64,000 nucleotides of DNA from Quadrisphaera setariae (GCF_008041935.1 NZ_VKAC01000010.1:142788-206787), one strand, 5' to 3'. Positions 16,493 through 24,861 are shown, numbered from the stretch's first letter. A program made the numbers and translations. The notes: generated by a model from the sequence alone, not told the origin.

Positions 16493-17790
16493 GCTGCGCT
16501 CCTGACGATCTCGAGCTGGCCGATGGCGGTGCGGGCGTCCACGACGAGGCGGACCGGCTCGGAGGTGCCGCCCGTCGTCGCCGGCGCTCTCGAGGTGGTG
16601 CTCGTGAAGAAGCCGTCGTCGGCGCCGCGGGTGGTCCACCCGGGGCCGCTGGTGACCACCTCGCCGATGACGCCGCTGGTGCGGACCTCCACGTCGGCGC
16701 CGGCGGGAACGATCACGCGGGCCTCGCCGAAGCCGTGCCGCAGCTCCACGTCCACGGTGCTGCCCGCCGCGGCGGGGTCGTCGGCCAGGGAGCGCAGGTC
16801 GAGGGTGGCCTCACCGGCCCAGGAGGCGTAGCCGCGCTCGGCCTGCGCCGCCGTCAGCGGCCGCCAGCCGATGTCGCCGACGCCCCGCACGTCGGCGCCC
16901 GGGGGCACCGCCAGCGCGAGGAGCGCCGTGGCCGCGCCGGCGAACGCCCAGAACCCGAGGCCGTCCCCGCGCCGCCCGGCCAGTCCCGCCACCACCAGCG
17001 CCAGGGCCACCACGGCGGTGGCCGCGGCCGCTGCGACGGAGGCGACCTGCGGCGTGGTGAGGACCTGCTGCCCCGTCGACCACGCCGACCAGCCCTGCCC
17101 GTCGAGACCGAGCGGCGCCAGCTGCTGCGGCCGGGCCGCCAGCCACGCCGCCGCCCCCACGAGCAGCGCCGCACCGAGCACCGCCGCCGTCGTCCACGCC
17201 GGCACCGCCGGGCGCGGCGCGCGCCGCGGTCCGCCGTGGGCGCTGCGCACCGCTGCGCCCACGGGCTGCCCGTCGGGACGGGCACCGCCCGCCGACGCCG
17301 GGACCAGCCGCGGCAGCAGCACCACCCCGACCGCCAGCACGACGCCGACGACGACGAGGGCGGCCACGTCGCCGCCGCTGACCACCCGGCCGTCCGCCAC
17401 CCAGGACCACGGGCTGGGGACCGCCGAGGCCAGCGCCACCAGGCCGAGCGCCAGGACCGCCGAGGCCGACACCTGCCCGCCCACCAGCGCCCGCGCCTCG
17501 ATGCGCCCCTCGCGGTCCGGGAGCAGCAGCCACGCCGCGGCGTACAGGACCAGGCCGACGCCACCTAGGAGCGCGACGACCACCACCACGACCCGCAGCA
17601 GCACGGGGTCGACGCCGAGGCGGTCGGCGGTGCCGGCGGCGACGCCTCCGAGCCACCGCTCGTCGGAGCGGCGCAGGTCCAGGCGCTCGAGCCAGTCCCA
17701 GAAGGCTGTGCGAGAGGAGGCGGTGCTCCCGGACGAGCCGCAGCCGGATCCGGGGCTGCCGCCGGTGGCGGAGGTGGGTGTGGAGGTCAT
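16489..17790 (-). CDS. PspC-domain membrane protein
   Basis: This 433-residue protein starts MTSTPTSATGGSPGSG at an ATG with GGAGG close upstream. After a Gly/Ser-rich leader comes a PspC domain (RRSDERWLGGVAAGTADRLGVDPVLLRVVVVVVALLGGVGLVLYAAAWLLLP), then about five more helices. The C-terminal extracytoplasmic beta-rich domain (DVELRHGFGEARVIVPAGADVEVRTSGVIGEV) resembles the toastrack/LiaF-type adhesin-like domain. The gene is divergent from the PspC-bearing histidine kinase, so the two probably form an envelope-stress signalling module. Confidence 0.9.
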   Translation of the reverse strand: MTSTPTSATGGSPGSGCGSSGSTASSRTAFWDWLERLDLRRSDERWLGGVAAGTADRLGVDPVLLRVVVVVVALLGGVGLVLYAAAWLLLPDREGRIEARALVGGQVSASAVLALGLVALASAVPSPWSWVADGRVVSGGDVAALVVVGVVLAVGVVLLPRLVPASAGGARPDGQPVGAAVRSAHGGPRRAPRPAVPAWTTAAVLGAALLVGAAAWLAARPQQLAPLGLDGQGWSAWSTGQQVLTTPQVASVAAAAATAVVALALVVAGLAGRRGDGLGFWAFAGAATALLALAVPPGADVRGVGDIGWRPLTAAQAERGYASWAGEATLDLRSLADDPAAAGSTVDVELRHGFGEARVIVPAGADVEVRTSGVIGEVVTSGPGWTTRGADDGFFTSTTSRAPATTGGTSEPVRLVVDARTAIGQLEIVRSAA

Positions 17791-17942
17791 GGCGTCGAGC
17801 GTGCTCCGCAGCCGGGCCGGGCGGATCCGGGGAGGACCCTGACCCGACCCTGGTCGTGACGACCCCGGCTCGGGGTCGGACCGGGGCGGTCCCAGGGTGG
17901 CGCACGCGTGACCTGCGGCGCACGCGCCGCGACGATGGACCG

Positions 17943-19256
17943 GTGAGCACCACGAGCGCCTCCGCTCCCGCTGCCGGGACGCGCCGTCGGCCTCCGCTGC
18001 GCCGTCCGGCCCGTGGCCGCTGGGCGGGCGGGGTGGCCGCGGGCACCGCGCGCCACCTCCACCTGCCTGTCGCCGTGGCCCGGGTGCTCTGGCTGGGGCT
18101 GGTCGCCGCTGGAGGGGCCGGGCTCGTGGGGTACGCCCTGCTGTGGGTGCTCGTGCCCGCGGACGGCGAGGGCGTCCCAGCGGGTTCCGGGCGCGGAGCC
18201 GTGGAGCGGCTCGCGCGGTGGAGCCCCTCCGGAGGGGCGGGGGCGCAGCTGGTGGTGGGCGCCGTGCTCCTGGCCACGGGCGTCCAGCTGGTCCTGCAGC
18301 GCAGCAGCGCGGACACCGCCTCCGGCGTCCTCGTGCCCGTCGCCGCCGGGCTCGCCGGAGCGGTGGTCGCGTGGGGGTCGCTGGAGCCCGCCCGGCGCAC
18401 CGCCCTCCTCCTGCAGGTGGGGGGTGGCACACCGGACGGCACGCGCCGCGCGGTGCTCGGCGCCGCTCTGGCCGTCGGCGGCCTGGTCCTCCTGGCCCTC
18501 GGCGGCGCCCAGGCCCAGGCCCTCGGTCCCGCCGCCGTGGCGGCGCTCGCGGTGCTCGGCGGCGCCGCGCTGGTGGTGGCGCCGTGGGCCGTGCGGCTGG
18601 TGCGGGACCTCGGCGAGGAGCGGACCGCCAGGCTGCGGGAGGCGGAGCGGGCCGAGGTGGCCGCCCACCTGCACGACTCCGTGCTCCAGACCCTCGCGCT
18701 GCTGCAGCGCCACAGCGACGACTCCGCCACCGTCACCCGCCTCGCCCGCCGCCAGGAGCGGGAGCTGCGCGACTGGCTCTACGGCGGGCGGGCGCGTGCG
18801 GGGGAGGAGGGGCCGGAGCGGACCCTGGCCGAACGGGTGCGCGCGGAGGCCGCGGACGTCGAGGACGCCGTCGGCGTGCCCGTGGAGGTGGTCGTCGTGG
18901 GGGACCGCGAGGTGGGACGCGTCGAGGAGGCCCTGGTCGCCGCGTTGCGGGAGGCGGTGCTCAACGCCGTGCGCCACGGCCGTCCCCCGGTCCAGGTGTA
19001 CCTGGAGGCCGGGAGCGGTGGTGCCGAGGCCTTCGTGCGCGACCACGGTGGCGGCTTCGACCCGGAGGCGGTGCCCGCCGACCGCCGCGGCGTGCGCGAG
19101 TCGGTCCTCGGCAGGATGACCAGGGCGGGCGGCTCCGCGCAGGTGGGTCCCGCCCCGGGGGGAGGCACCGAGGTGGTGCTCCGCACGGCAGCAGTGGCTG
19201 CTGGTGCGGCCGAGCCCGGTCGGGTGCAGGACGAGCAGGACGGAGCAGGGGGGTGA
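17943..19256 (+). CDS. Histidine kinase with N-terminal PspC domain
   Basis: This 437-residue kinase has a PspC domain near residues 25-75 (GRWAGGVAAGTARHLHLPVAVARVLWLGL), about five transmembrane segments, then a HisKA_3 dimerization domain with phospho-acceptor His244 (AAHLHDSVLQTLALLQ). The HATPase domain carries the N-box AALREAVLNAVRHG and G-boxes (DHGGGFD, GGGTEVVL). The PspC part may sense the partner PspC protein encoded divergently. GTG 17943 is chosen because an upstream extension would overlap the divergent gene. It overlaps the response regulator gene by four bases (GTGA). Confidence 0.92.
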   Translation: MSTTSASAPAAGTRRRPPLRRPARGRWAGGVAAGTARHLHLPVAVARVLWLGLVAAGGAGLVGYALLWVLVPADGEGVPAGSGRGAVERLARWSPSGGAGAQLVVGAVLLATGVQLVLQRSSADTASGVLVPVAAGLAGAVVAWGSLEPARRTALLLQVGGGTPDGTRRAVLGAALAVGGLVLLALGGAQAQALGPAAVAALAVLGGAALVVAPWAVRLVRDLGEERTARLREAERAEVAAHLHDSVLQTLALLQRHSDDSATVTRLARRQERELRDWLYGGRARAGEEGPERTLAERVRAEAADVEDAVGVPVEVVVVGDREVGRVEEALVAALREAVLNAVRHGRPPVQVYLEAGSGGAEAFVRDHGGGFDPEAVPADRRGVRESVLGRMTRAGGSAQVGPAPGGGTEVVLRTAAVAAGAAEPGRVQDEQDGAGG

Positions 19257-19939
19257 GCGGGTTGAGGGTGCTCCTCGTCGACGACCACGCGCTGGTGCGC
19301 TCGGGGGTGCGGGCCGTGCTCCCGCCCGACCTCGTGGTGGTCGGTGAGGCCGACGACGTCGGCTCCGCTGTGGAGGCCGTCCAGCGCCACGCGCCCGACG
19401 TCGTCCTCCTCGACGTGCACCTGCCGGGGGGCGACGCACCCGGCGGCGCCGGCAGCGGCGGCGCGGAGGTGCTGCGCCGCTGCGCGGGTGCGCAGCGGGC
19501 CGACGGCCAGCCGGTGCGCTTCCTCGCCCTCAGCGTCTCCGACGCCGCCGAGGACGTCATCGCCGTGGTGCGCGCCGGGGCCCGCGGCTACGTGACGAAG
19601 TCCGTGGACGCCGCGTCGCTCGCCGACGCGGTGCGCCGCGTCGCCGAGGGCGACGCCGTGTTCTCCCCGCGACTGGCCGGCTTCGTGCTGGACGCCTTCG
19701 GCGCGGTCGGCGGCGCCGCCGAGGTCGCCACCACCGACGCCGAGCTGGACCGGCTCTCCGCCCGCGAGCGCGAGGTGATGCGCCTCATCGCCCGCGGGTA
19801 CGCCTACAAGGACGTGGCGCGCCAGCTGTTCATCTCGGTGAAGACGGTGGAGACCCACGTCTCGGCGGTGCTGCGCAAGCTGCAGCTGTCGAGCCGCCAC
19901 GAGCTGACGCGCTGGGCCAGCGACCGCCGCCTCCTGTGA
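19253..19939 (+). CDS. LuxR/NarL-family response regulator
   Basis: This 228-residue response regulator has a receiver domain with Asp10-Asp11, phospho-acceptor Asp54 (VVLLDVHLPGG), and the conserved Lys in YVTKS. An extra Gly/Ala/Ser-rich loop follows the phosphorylation site (GGDAPGGAGSGG), longer than usual. The C-terminal HTH (LSAREREVMRLIARGYAYKDVARQLFISVKTVETHVSAVLRKL) is standard. GTG 19253 overlaps the kinase stop as GTGA. The last 110 bp lie antisense to the 3' end of the convergent GGDEF-EAL gene. Confidence 0.94.
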   Translation: MSGLRVLLVDDHALVRSGVRAVLPPDLVVVGEADDVGSAVEAVQRHAPDVVLLDVHLPGGDAPGGAGSGGAEVLRRCAGAQRADGQPVRFLALSVSDAAEDVIAVVRAGARGYVTKSVDAASLADAVRRVAEGDAVFSPRLAGFVLDAFGAVGGAAEVATTDAELDRLSAREREVMRLIARGYAYKDVARQLFISVKTVETHVSAVLRKLQLSSRHELTRWASDRRLL

Positions 19940-21737
19940 CGCCTGCGCCGACGTCTGCTCCGGCCTCCTGGCGGGCCCACAGGGCAGGCACGTCGTCGGG
20001 GTGGAGCGGCTCGCTCACCGCGCTGCCCTGGGCGAGCAGGCAGCGCCCCGGGGCCAGCTGCCGCAGCAGGTCGAGGTGCTCGGAGCTCCGGACGCCCTCG
20101 GCGGTCACGGGGACGCCGAGCCCGTGGCCCAGCTCCACGAGGGTGCGCACGACCACGGCCGACCTCACGTCGTCCACCGCCTGCTCCACGAACCGGCGGT
20201 CGATCTTGAGGCCGTCCACGTGCAGCTCCGACAGGTGGCTGAGCCCCGCCGCCCCGCTGCCGACGTCGTCGAGGGTGATGGCCACGCCGAGCGCCCGCAG
20301 CGCGCGCAGCGCCGGCTGAGCGGCGCGCAGGTGAGCGGCGGTGGCCACCTCCGGCAGCTCCAGCCGCAGGGCGCGGGAGGGCACGTCCGCGTGCGCCAGC
20401 TCCCGCGCCACCACGGCGGGCAGCTCCGGGCACAGCAGTCCTGCGACCGAGAGGTTGACGTTGAGGTGGTCGGGCACCGCGTCGCCGTGCCCGGCCACCC
20501 ACCGCGCCCGCTGCGCCAGCGCCGTGCGGAGGACGTGGACGTCGAGGTCCGCGGAGTAGCCGGCCGCCGCGACGTCGTCGAGGAAGTCAGCCGGGGCGAG
20601 CAGACCCCGCTCGGGGTGGCGCCACCGCACCAGCGCCTCCAGGCTGCGCACCGACCCGTCGGCCACGGCCACGATCGGCTGGTAGTGGACCTCCAGCTGC
20701 CCGGCAGCGGCAGCGGCCTCGAAGGCGCGCCGGTCGGGTGACACCGGTGCCGCCGCGCTGCACCACGAGGCGTCCACCACCTCCGAGCGCTGGCCGCCGG
20801 CCTGCTTGGCGCGGTAGGCGGCGAGGTCGGCCTCGTGCAGCAGGGCGCTGGGCTCGGCCGGCAGGGCCGCGCACACCGCCACCCCCGCGCTCGCCCGGCC
20901 GGGCAGCACCCGGCCGCCCAGCTCGTGAGGACGTGCCAGCGCGGCCTGCAGGCCCGCTGCCAGGCGCTGGCCGTCCGCGGGGGTGGCGTCCGGGACCAGC
21001 ACCGCGAACTCGTCACCGCCGAGGCGGGCCACCACGGCCTGCGGTCCCGCGCAGCCGCGGAGGCGGTCGGCGGTGCAGCGCAGCAGCTGGTCTCCGGTGG
21101 CGTGCCCGGAGGAGTCGTTCACGGCCTTGAAGCCGTCGAGGTCGACGAAGGCGACGACGGCGCCCCCGGTGCCCGCGCAGACCTCGTCCAGGCGGCGCAG
21201 GAAGTGCGCGCGGTTGGCCAGCCCGGTCAGCGGGTCGGTGAGGGCCTCCACCGCGAGCTGCGCCGACAGCGCCCGGAAGACGTGCTCAGCCTCCAGCAGC
21301 CGCAGGTCCCCGTCCGGGCGGCGCACCAGCACCTCGGAGAACCGGCGAGACCGCTCGCGGGCCAGGAGCAGCTCCGCGGCCCGCGGCACGCCCGTGCGCG
21401 CGTCCAGGACGAGCACGTCGCGGTCGGCGAGCTGGCCCACCGGCCGCTGGGCGTGCAGGGAGCGGCCGTAGCCGAAGCGCCCGCTCATGGCGCTGAGGAA
21501 GGCGGCGCGCGAGAGGAGACCGGGCGCGGTCGGGGCGCCCGCTGCGCCGTCGACGTCGGGTCGACCGTCCTGGCCGTCGTCGGTGACGGCAAGGCACAGC
21601 AGCTCGGGGTCGGCGCGGAAGGCCTCGTCCACCTGCCAGCACGGGGTGGCCGACGGCACGGACCTCAAGGGCTGGCCGAGGTCGTCGACGCACGCCACCG
21701 GATCCGCCTCGAGCAGGGCCTGGGGCACCTCGCTCAC
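19830..21737 (-). CDS. GGDEF-EAL cyclic-di-GMP turnover protein
   Basis: This 635-residue protein may make and/or break cyclic di-GMP. After an N-terminal sensor-like region of about 175 residues comes a GGDEF domain (LTDPLTGLANRAHF, FVDLDGFKAVND, RLGGDEFAVL) without an RxxD inhibitory site, then an EAL domain (LEALVRWRH, NVNLSV, ELPE, DDVGSG, KIDRRFV, AEGV, QG) with catalytic residues retained. GTG 21737 follows GGAGG by five bases. The final ~36 residues (after about GADVGAG) are low-complexity and lie antisense to the response regulator gene, so the native C-terminus may be nearer 19940. Confidence 0.88.
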   Translation of the reverse strand: MSEVPQALLEADPVACVDDLGQPLRSVPSATPCWQVDEAFRADPELLCLAVTDDGQDGRPDVDGAAGAPTAPGLLSRAAFLSAMSGRFGYGRSLHAQRPVGQLADRDVLVLDARTGVPRAAELLLARERSRRFSEVLVRRPDGDLRLLEAEHVFRALSAQLAVEALTDPLTGLANRAHFLRRLDEVCAGTGGAVVAFVDLDGFKAVNDSSGHATGDQLLRCTADRLRGCAGPQAVVARLGGDEFAVLVPDATPADGQRLAAGLQAALARPHELGGRVLPGRASAGVAVCAALPAEPSALLHEADLAAYRAKQAGGQRSEVVDASWCSAAAPVSPDRRAFEAAAAAGQLEVHYQPIVAVADGSVRSLEALVRWRHPERGLLAPADFLDDVAAAGYSADLDVHVLRTALAQRARWVAGHGDAVPDHLNVNLSVAGLLCPELPAVVARELAHADVPSRALRLELPEVATAAHLRAAQPALRALRALGVAITLDDVGSGAAGLSHLSELHVDGLKIDRRFVEQAVDDVRSAVVVRTLVELGHGLGVPVTAEGVRSSEHLDLLRQLAPGRCLLAQGSAVSEPLHPDDVPALWARQEAGADVGAGVTGGGGRWPSASARGGSTAAACAAPPRRGSPPSSPR

Positions 21738-21859
21738 GCCGACCTCCGGGGGGACACGAGGGTGGAGTGTGTCAGTGATCCGCACCCGTGGGAGACCACC
21801 GCTGCGGAGCGGGGCTGCGGACCCGGCGGCGGAGCCGGGCACGAGATCGTCAGGCGCAC

Positions 21860-21878
21860 CTAGGTTAGCCTCACCTCA
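21860..21878. promoter_or_regulatory. IdeR/DtxR-type iron box
   Basis: The 19-mer CTAGGTTAGCCTCACCTCA matches the actinobacterial iron box TTAGGTTAGSCTAACCTAA at 16 of 19 positions. It sits 54 bp upstream of the siderophore-binding lipoprotein start, a typical position for iron-dependent repression. Confidence 0.8.
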
Positions 21879-21932
21879 TCGCGAGCCCCAGAGCTCAGCC
21901 CCCTCACGTCCCAGCCCTGGAGCAGCAGCCCC

Positions 21933-23003
21933 GTGCCCATCCGCCTGTCCCGCCCCCGCACCCGCACCGGCGCCCTCGCCGCCGCCCTCGTGGCCGTCCT
22001 CGCCGGCGCGCTCACGGGCTGCGGCGCCTCCGAGCCGGTCGAGGCCCCCGCGACGGTAGCTCCGGCTGGAGAGGGACGCACCCAGTACCCGCTCGTGCTG
22101 GACAACTGCGGCCAGCAGGTCGTGGTCGACGCCCCGCCGCAGCGCGTCGCCTCCCTCGACCAGGGCTCCACCGAGATCCTGCTGTCGCTCGGGCTCGCCG
22201 ACCGCGTGGTCGGCACCGCCTCCTGGACCGACCCCGTGCTGCCGGAGCTCGCCGAGGCCGGCGCCTCCGTGCCGCGCCTGGCCGACAACGCCCCCACCTA
22301 CGAGGTGCTCCTCGGTGCCGACCCCGACTTCGTCACCGCCTCCTTCGGGCGCCACTTCGCCGAGGGCGGGGTCACCACCCGCGAGCGGCTCGCGGAGACC
22401 GGTGTCGACAGCTACCTGTCGCCCACCGACTGCGAGGGCTCGACGAGCATCAACGGCGGCGGCACCCGCACCCGCCCGGTGACCGTGGAGGCGGTGTACC
22501 AGGAGGTGCACGAGCTGGCCGAGGTCTTCGACGTCGCCGACCGCGGCGACGCGCTCGTCGCCCGGCTCCAGCAGCGCGCAGCGGCCGCCACCGAGGGCAT
22601 GGACCTGTCGGGCACCACGGTCGCGTTCTGGTTCGCCGACACCTCCACCCCGTACATCGCCGGCGGCTTCGGGGCGCCCGCGCTGCTCACCGCGCCGACC
22701 GGCCTGCAGAACGCCTTCGCGGACCGGCCTGAGGACTGGAACGCCACCGGGTGGGAGACCGTCGTGGCCGCCCAGCCCGACGTGCTGGTGCTGGGCGACC
22801 TGCAGCGCGACAGGTTCAGCGGCGACCGCCTCGACGACAAGACCGCCTTCCTCGCCGCCGACCCGCTCACCTCGACCATGGACGCGGTGCAGCACCAGCG
22901 GTACATCGCGCTCCACGGCGCCGAGATGAACCCCTCCATCCGCTTCGTCGACGGCCTGGAGAAGGTGCGCGCCTGGTACGACGAGCACCGGGACGAGCTC
23001 TGA
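21933..23003 (+). CDS. Iron-siderophore ABC transporter substrate-binding lipoprotein
   Basis: This 356-residue periplasmic-binding-type lipoprotein has a basic start, a hydrophobic stretch and lipobox ALTGC (Cys30 or so). The mature part (PLVLDNCGQQVVVDAPPQRVASLDQGSTEILLSLGLADRVVGT) follows the FepB/FecB fold. It would capture a ferric siderophore outside the membrane. An iron box lies upstream and a FecCD permease gene follows with an apparent CTGA overlap. Siderophore identity cannot be read from the sequence. Confidence 0.92.
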   Translation: MPIRLSRPRTRTGALAAALVAVLAGALTGCGASEPVEAPATVAPAGEGRTQYPLVLDNCGQQVVVDAPPQRVASLDQGSTEILLSLGLADRVVGTASWTDPVLPELAEAGASVPRLADNAPTYEVLLGADPDFVTASFGRHFAEGGVTTRERLAETGVDSYLSPTDCEGSTSINGGGTRTRPVTVEAVYQEVHELAEVFDVADRGDALVARLQQRAAAATEGMDLSGTTVAFWFADTSTPYIAGGFGAPALLTAPTGLQNAFADRPEDWNATGWETVVAAQPDVLVLGDLQRDRFSGDRLDDKTAFLAADPLTSTMDAVQHQRYIALHGAEMNPSIRFVDGLEKVRAWYDEHRDEL

Positions 23004-24079
23004 GCAGGACGACGGCGGCGCCGTCGTCGCCGTCCCGCGCAGCGGCCGGTGGCCGTCCGTGGCAGCGGGGGCTGGTCCCGGCGGCGGTGCTGGTCGCGGG
23101 CGCTGTCCTCCTGGTCTGGTCGGTCGGGGTGGCCACCACCCTCGGGCCCGCCGACGTCTCCCTGGTCAACGTCCGCGACGTGCTCCTCAACCACCTGACC
23201 GGCGCCGGGATCCCCGTGCGCGCCTCCGAGGACGCCATCGTCTGGGAGGAGCGCCTGCCGCGGGCCCTGGTGGCCGCGGCCTGCGGCGCGGGCCTGTCGG
23301 TGTGCGGCGTGGTGCTCCAGTCGCTGCTGCGCAACGCCCTGGCCGACCCCTTCGTCCTGGGGATCTCCTCCGGTGCCTCCGCCGGCGCCGTCGTCATCGG
23401 GGTCATGGGCCTGGGCGGCGGGGTGCTGGGGCTGTCCGGCGGGGCCTTCGTGGGGGCGCTGCTGGCCTTCGCCGCGGTGCTGGGGCTGACCCGGCTGGCT
23501 GGCGGCGGCACGACCGTGGTCGTGCTGGCCGGGGTGGCCAGCACCCAGCTATTCTCCGCGCTCACCTCGCTGGTCGTCTTCGCCGTGGCCGACTCCGACC
23601 AGGTCCGCGGGGTCGTGTTCTGGCTGCTCGGGTCGCTGGAGGGCGTGCGGTGGCCCGACGTCGTGCTCACCGGCTCGGTGGTGCTAGTCGGGGTGGCGGT
23701 GTGCGTGGTGGCCGCCCGCTCGCTGGACGCCCTCGCCTTCGGCGACGACCTCGCGTCCTCCCTCGGCGTCCCCGTGGCGCACCTGCGGGCGGGCCTGCTG
23801 GTGCTCACCGCGCTGCTCACCGCCGCGCTGGTCAGCGTGGTCGGAGCCGTGGGCTTCGTGGGGCTGGTGCTCCCGCACGCCGCGCGCCTGCTCGTGGGCC
23901 AGTCGCACCTGCGGCTGGTGCCCGTGGCGGCGCTGCTCGGAGCGGTGTTCGTGGTCTGGGTCGACGCGGTGGGCCGGGTGGCCTTCGCGCCCACCCCGCT
24001 GCCCGTGGGCGTCGGGACCGCGCTGGTGGGCGTGCCCGTGTTTGCCGCGCTCCTCGTGCGCCGGCGCCGTCGCGCCTGA
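23000..24079 (+). CDS. FecCD-family iron-siderophore ABC permease
   Basis: This permease has about ten helices and the family motifs LPRALVAAACGAGLSVCGVVLQSLLRNALADPFVLGISSGASAGA and VGAVGFVGLVLPHAARLLVG. Residues matching the family begin upstream of the first in-frame GTG (about 23088, inside helix 1), and no ATG, GTG or TTG precedes it. CTG 23000, overlapping the lipoprotein stop as CTGA, gives 359 residues and the full first helix. No FecE-type ATPase gene follows; the next genes are on the other strand, so the ATPase must be encoded elsewhere. Confidence 0.9.
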   Translation: MSRTTAAPSSPSRAAAGGRPWQRGLVPAAVLVAGAVLLVWSVGVATTLGPADVSLVNVRDVLLNHLTGAGIPVRASEDAIVWEERLPRALVAAACGAGLSVCGVVLQSLLRNALADPFVLGISSGASAGAVVIGVMGLGGGVLGLSGGAFVGALLAFAAVLGLTRLAGGGTTVVVLAGVASTQLFSALTSLVVFAVADSDQVRGVVFWLLGSLEGVRWPDVVLTGSVVLVGVAVCVVAARSLDALAFGDDLASSLGVPVAHLRAGLLVLTALLTAALVSVVGAVGFVGLVLPHAARLLVGQSHLRLVPVAALLGAVFVVWVDAVGRVAFAPTPLPVGVGTALVGVPVFAALLVRRRRRA

Positions 24080-24082
24080 GCG

Positions 24083-24382
24083 TCAGTCGGGGACCACCAG
24101 CACCCGCGCGTGGAGCACGCTGCGCTGCTGCAGCGCCGCTCTCAGGGCCCGGTGGAGCCCGTCCTCCAGGTAGAGCGCGCCTCGCCACTGCACCACGTGG
24201 GCGAACAGGTCTCCGTAGAAGGTCGAGTCCTCCGACAGCAGGTTGACCAGGTCCAGCGTGCGCTTGGTGGTCACGAGCTCGTCCAGGCGCACCTGCCGCG
24301 GGGGCACGGCGGCCCACTGGCGGGGGGTGTCGCAGCCGTGCTCGGGGTAGGGCCGGGAGTCTCCGACGCGGGCGAAGATCAC
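24083..24382 (-). CDS. Conserved small protein with a ParB/Srx-like segment
   Basis: This 99-residue protein starts VIFARVGDSRPYPEHGCDTP. It contains PPRQVRLDELVTTKRTLDL and YLEDGLHRALRAALQQ, reminiscent of ParB N-terminal/sulfiredoxin-fold motifs (strand plus DGxHR-A). Close relatives are widespread in actinobacteria and are often labelled VapB-type antitoxins, but no toxin gene is adjacent here and the sequence does not look like a typical antitoxin. I regard its function as unknown. It is convergent with the iron permease gene (3-bp gap). Confidence 0.8.
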   Translation of the reverse strand: MIFARVGDSRPYPEHGCDTPRQWAAVPPRQVRLDELVTTKRTLDLVNLLSEDSTFYGDLFAHVVQWRGALYLEDGLHRALRAALQQRSVLHARVLVVPD

Positions 24383-24416
24383 CCCGTCGAGCCTACGCCG
24401 CGCCGTCCGGACGCCC

Positions 24417-24635
24417 TCAGGCGACGACCGCCAGGTGCCGTCGGCGGGTGCTGGGCACCGGGGCGCGACCGTTAGCCGCGGGGGGCGTCCCGCCGACCAG
24501 CAGGGCCCCCGAGCAGGCGGTGCACACCCGCTCGGGACACGCCTCGCCGTGCCCCTCGGCACACGGAGGGACCTCGAAGGGCCGCGGCCCCGAGCACCAG
24601 GGGCAGTGCAGCTCCTCCAGCACGTCCTGCGGCAC
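24417..24635 (-). CDS. Small cysteine-rich zinc-ribbon-like protein
   Basis: This 72-residue protein starts VPQDVLEELHCPWCSGPRPF. It has CPWC, a later Cys pair (CAEGHGEAC region) and CTAC, an arrangement that could bind one or two zinc ions. GTG 24635 is preceded by GGAGG at a five-base spacing, which is strong evidence for the start. It lies 34 bp upstream of the ParB-like small gene on the same strand and may share its transcript. Function unknown. Confidence 0.7.
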   Translation of the reverse strand: MPQDVLEELHCPWCSGPRPFEVPPCAEGHGEACPERVCTACSGALLVGGTPPAANGRAPVPSTRRRHLAVVA

Positions 24636-24734
24636 GCGGACCTCCTCGCACGGCACCGCAGCGGCGCCTCCTCGACGACCCGGGCACCGTCCCAGAGGGG
24701 TCTGACAGTCCGGTCCGCGGCCGGGTGACGCAGC

Positions 24735-24764
24735 GGGGCCCGGACGCTGCTGCGTCCGGGCCCC
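24735..24764 (-). terminator. Intrinsic terminator after tRNA-Ser(GGA)
   Basis: A perfect 13-bp stem (24735-24747 with 24752-24764) encloses a 4-nt loop. It lies six bases past the tRNA 3' end on the minus strand. Confidence 0.8.
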
Positions 24765-24769
24765 GAGGG

Positions 24770-24854
24770 CGGAGGATGCGGGATTTGAACCCGCGAGGGC
24801 GTTAACCCAACCCGCGTTCCAGGCGAGCGCCATAGGCCACTAGGCGAATCCTCC
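24770..24854 (-). tRNA. tRNA-Ser(GGA)
   Basis: A class II cloverleaf has acceptor GGAGGAT/ATCCTCC, loop CTGGAAC with anticodon GGA (reads UCC/UCU), a long variable arm and T-loop TTCAAAT. The discriminator is G, and no CCA is encoded; the following bases read CCC. The CCA tail must be added by nucleotidyltransferase. A good promoter lies directly upstream. Confidence 0.96.
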
Positions 24855-24861
24855 GTGGGCG

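Noticed and set aside
24083..24382. VapB-type antitoxin of a toxin-antitoxin system
   Set aside because: No PIN-domain toxin is adjacent and the sequence looks more like a ParB/Srx-type fold than a DNA-binding antitoxin.
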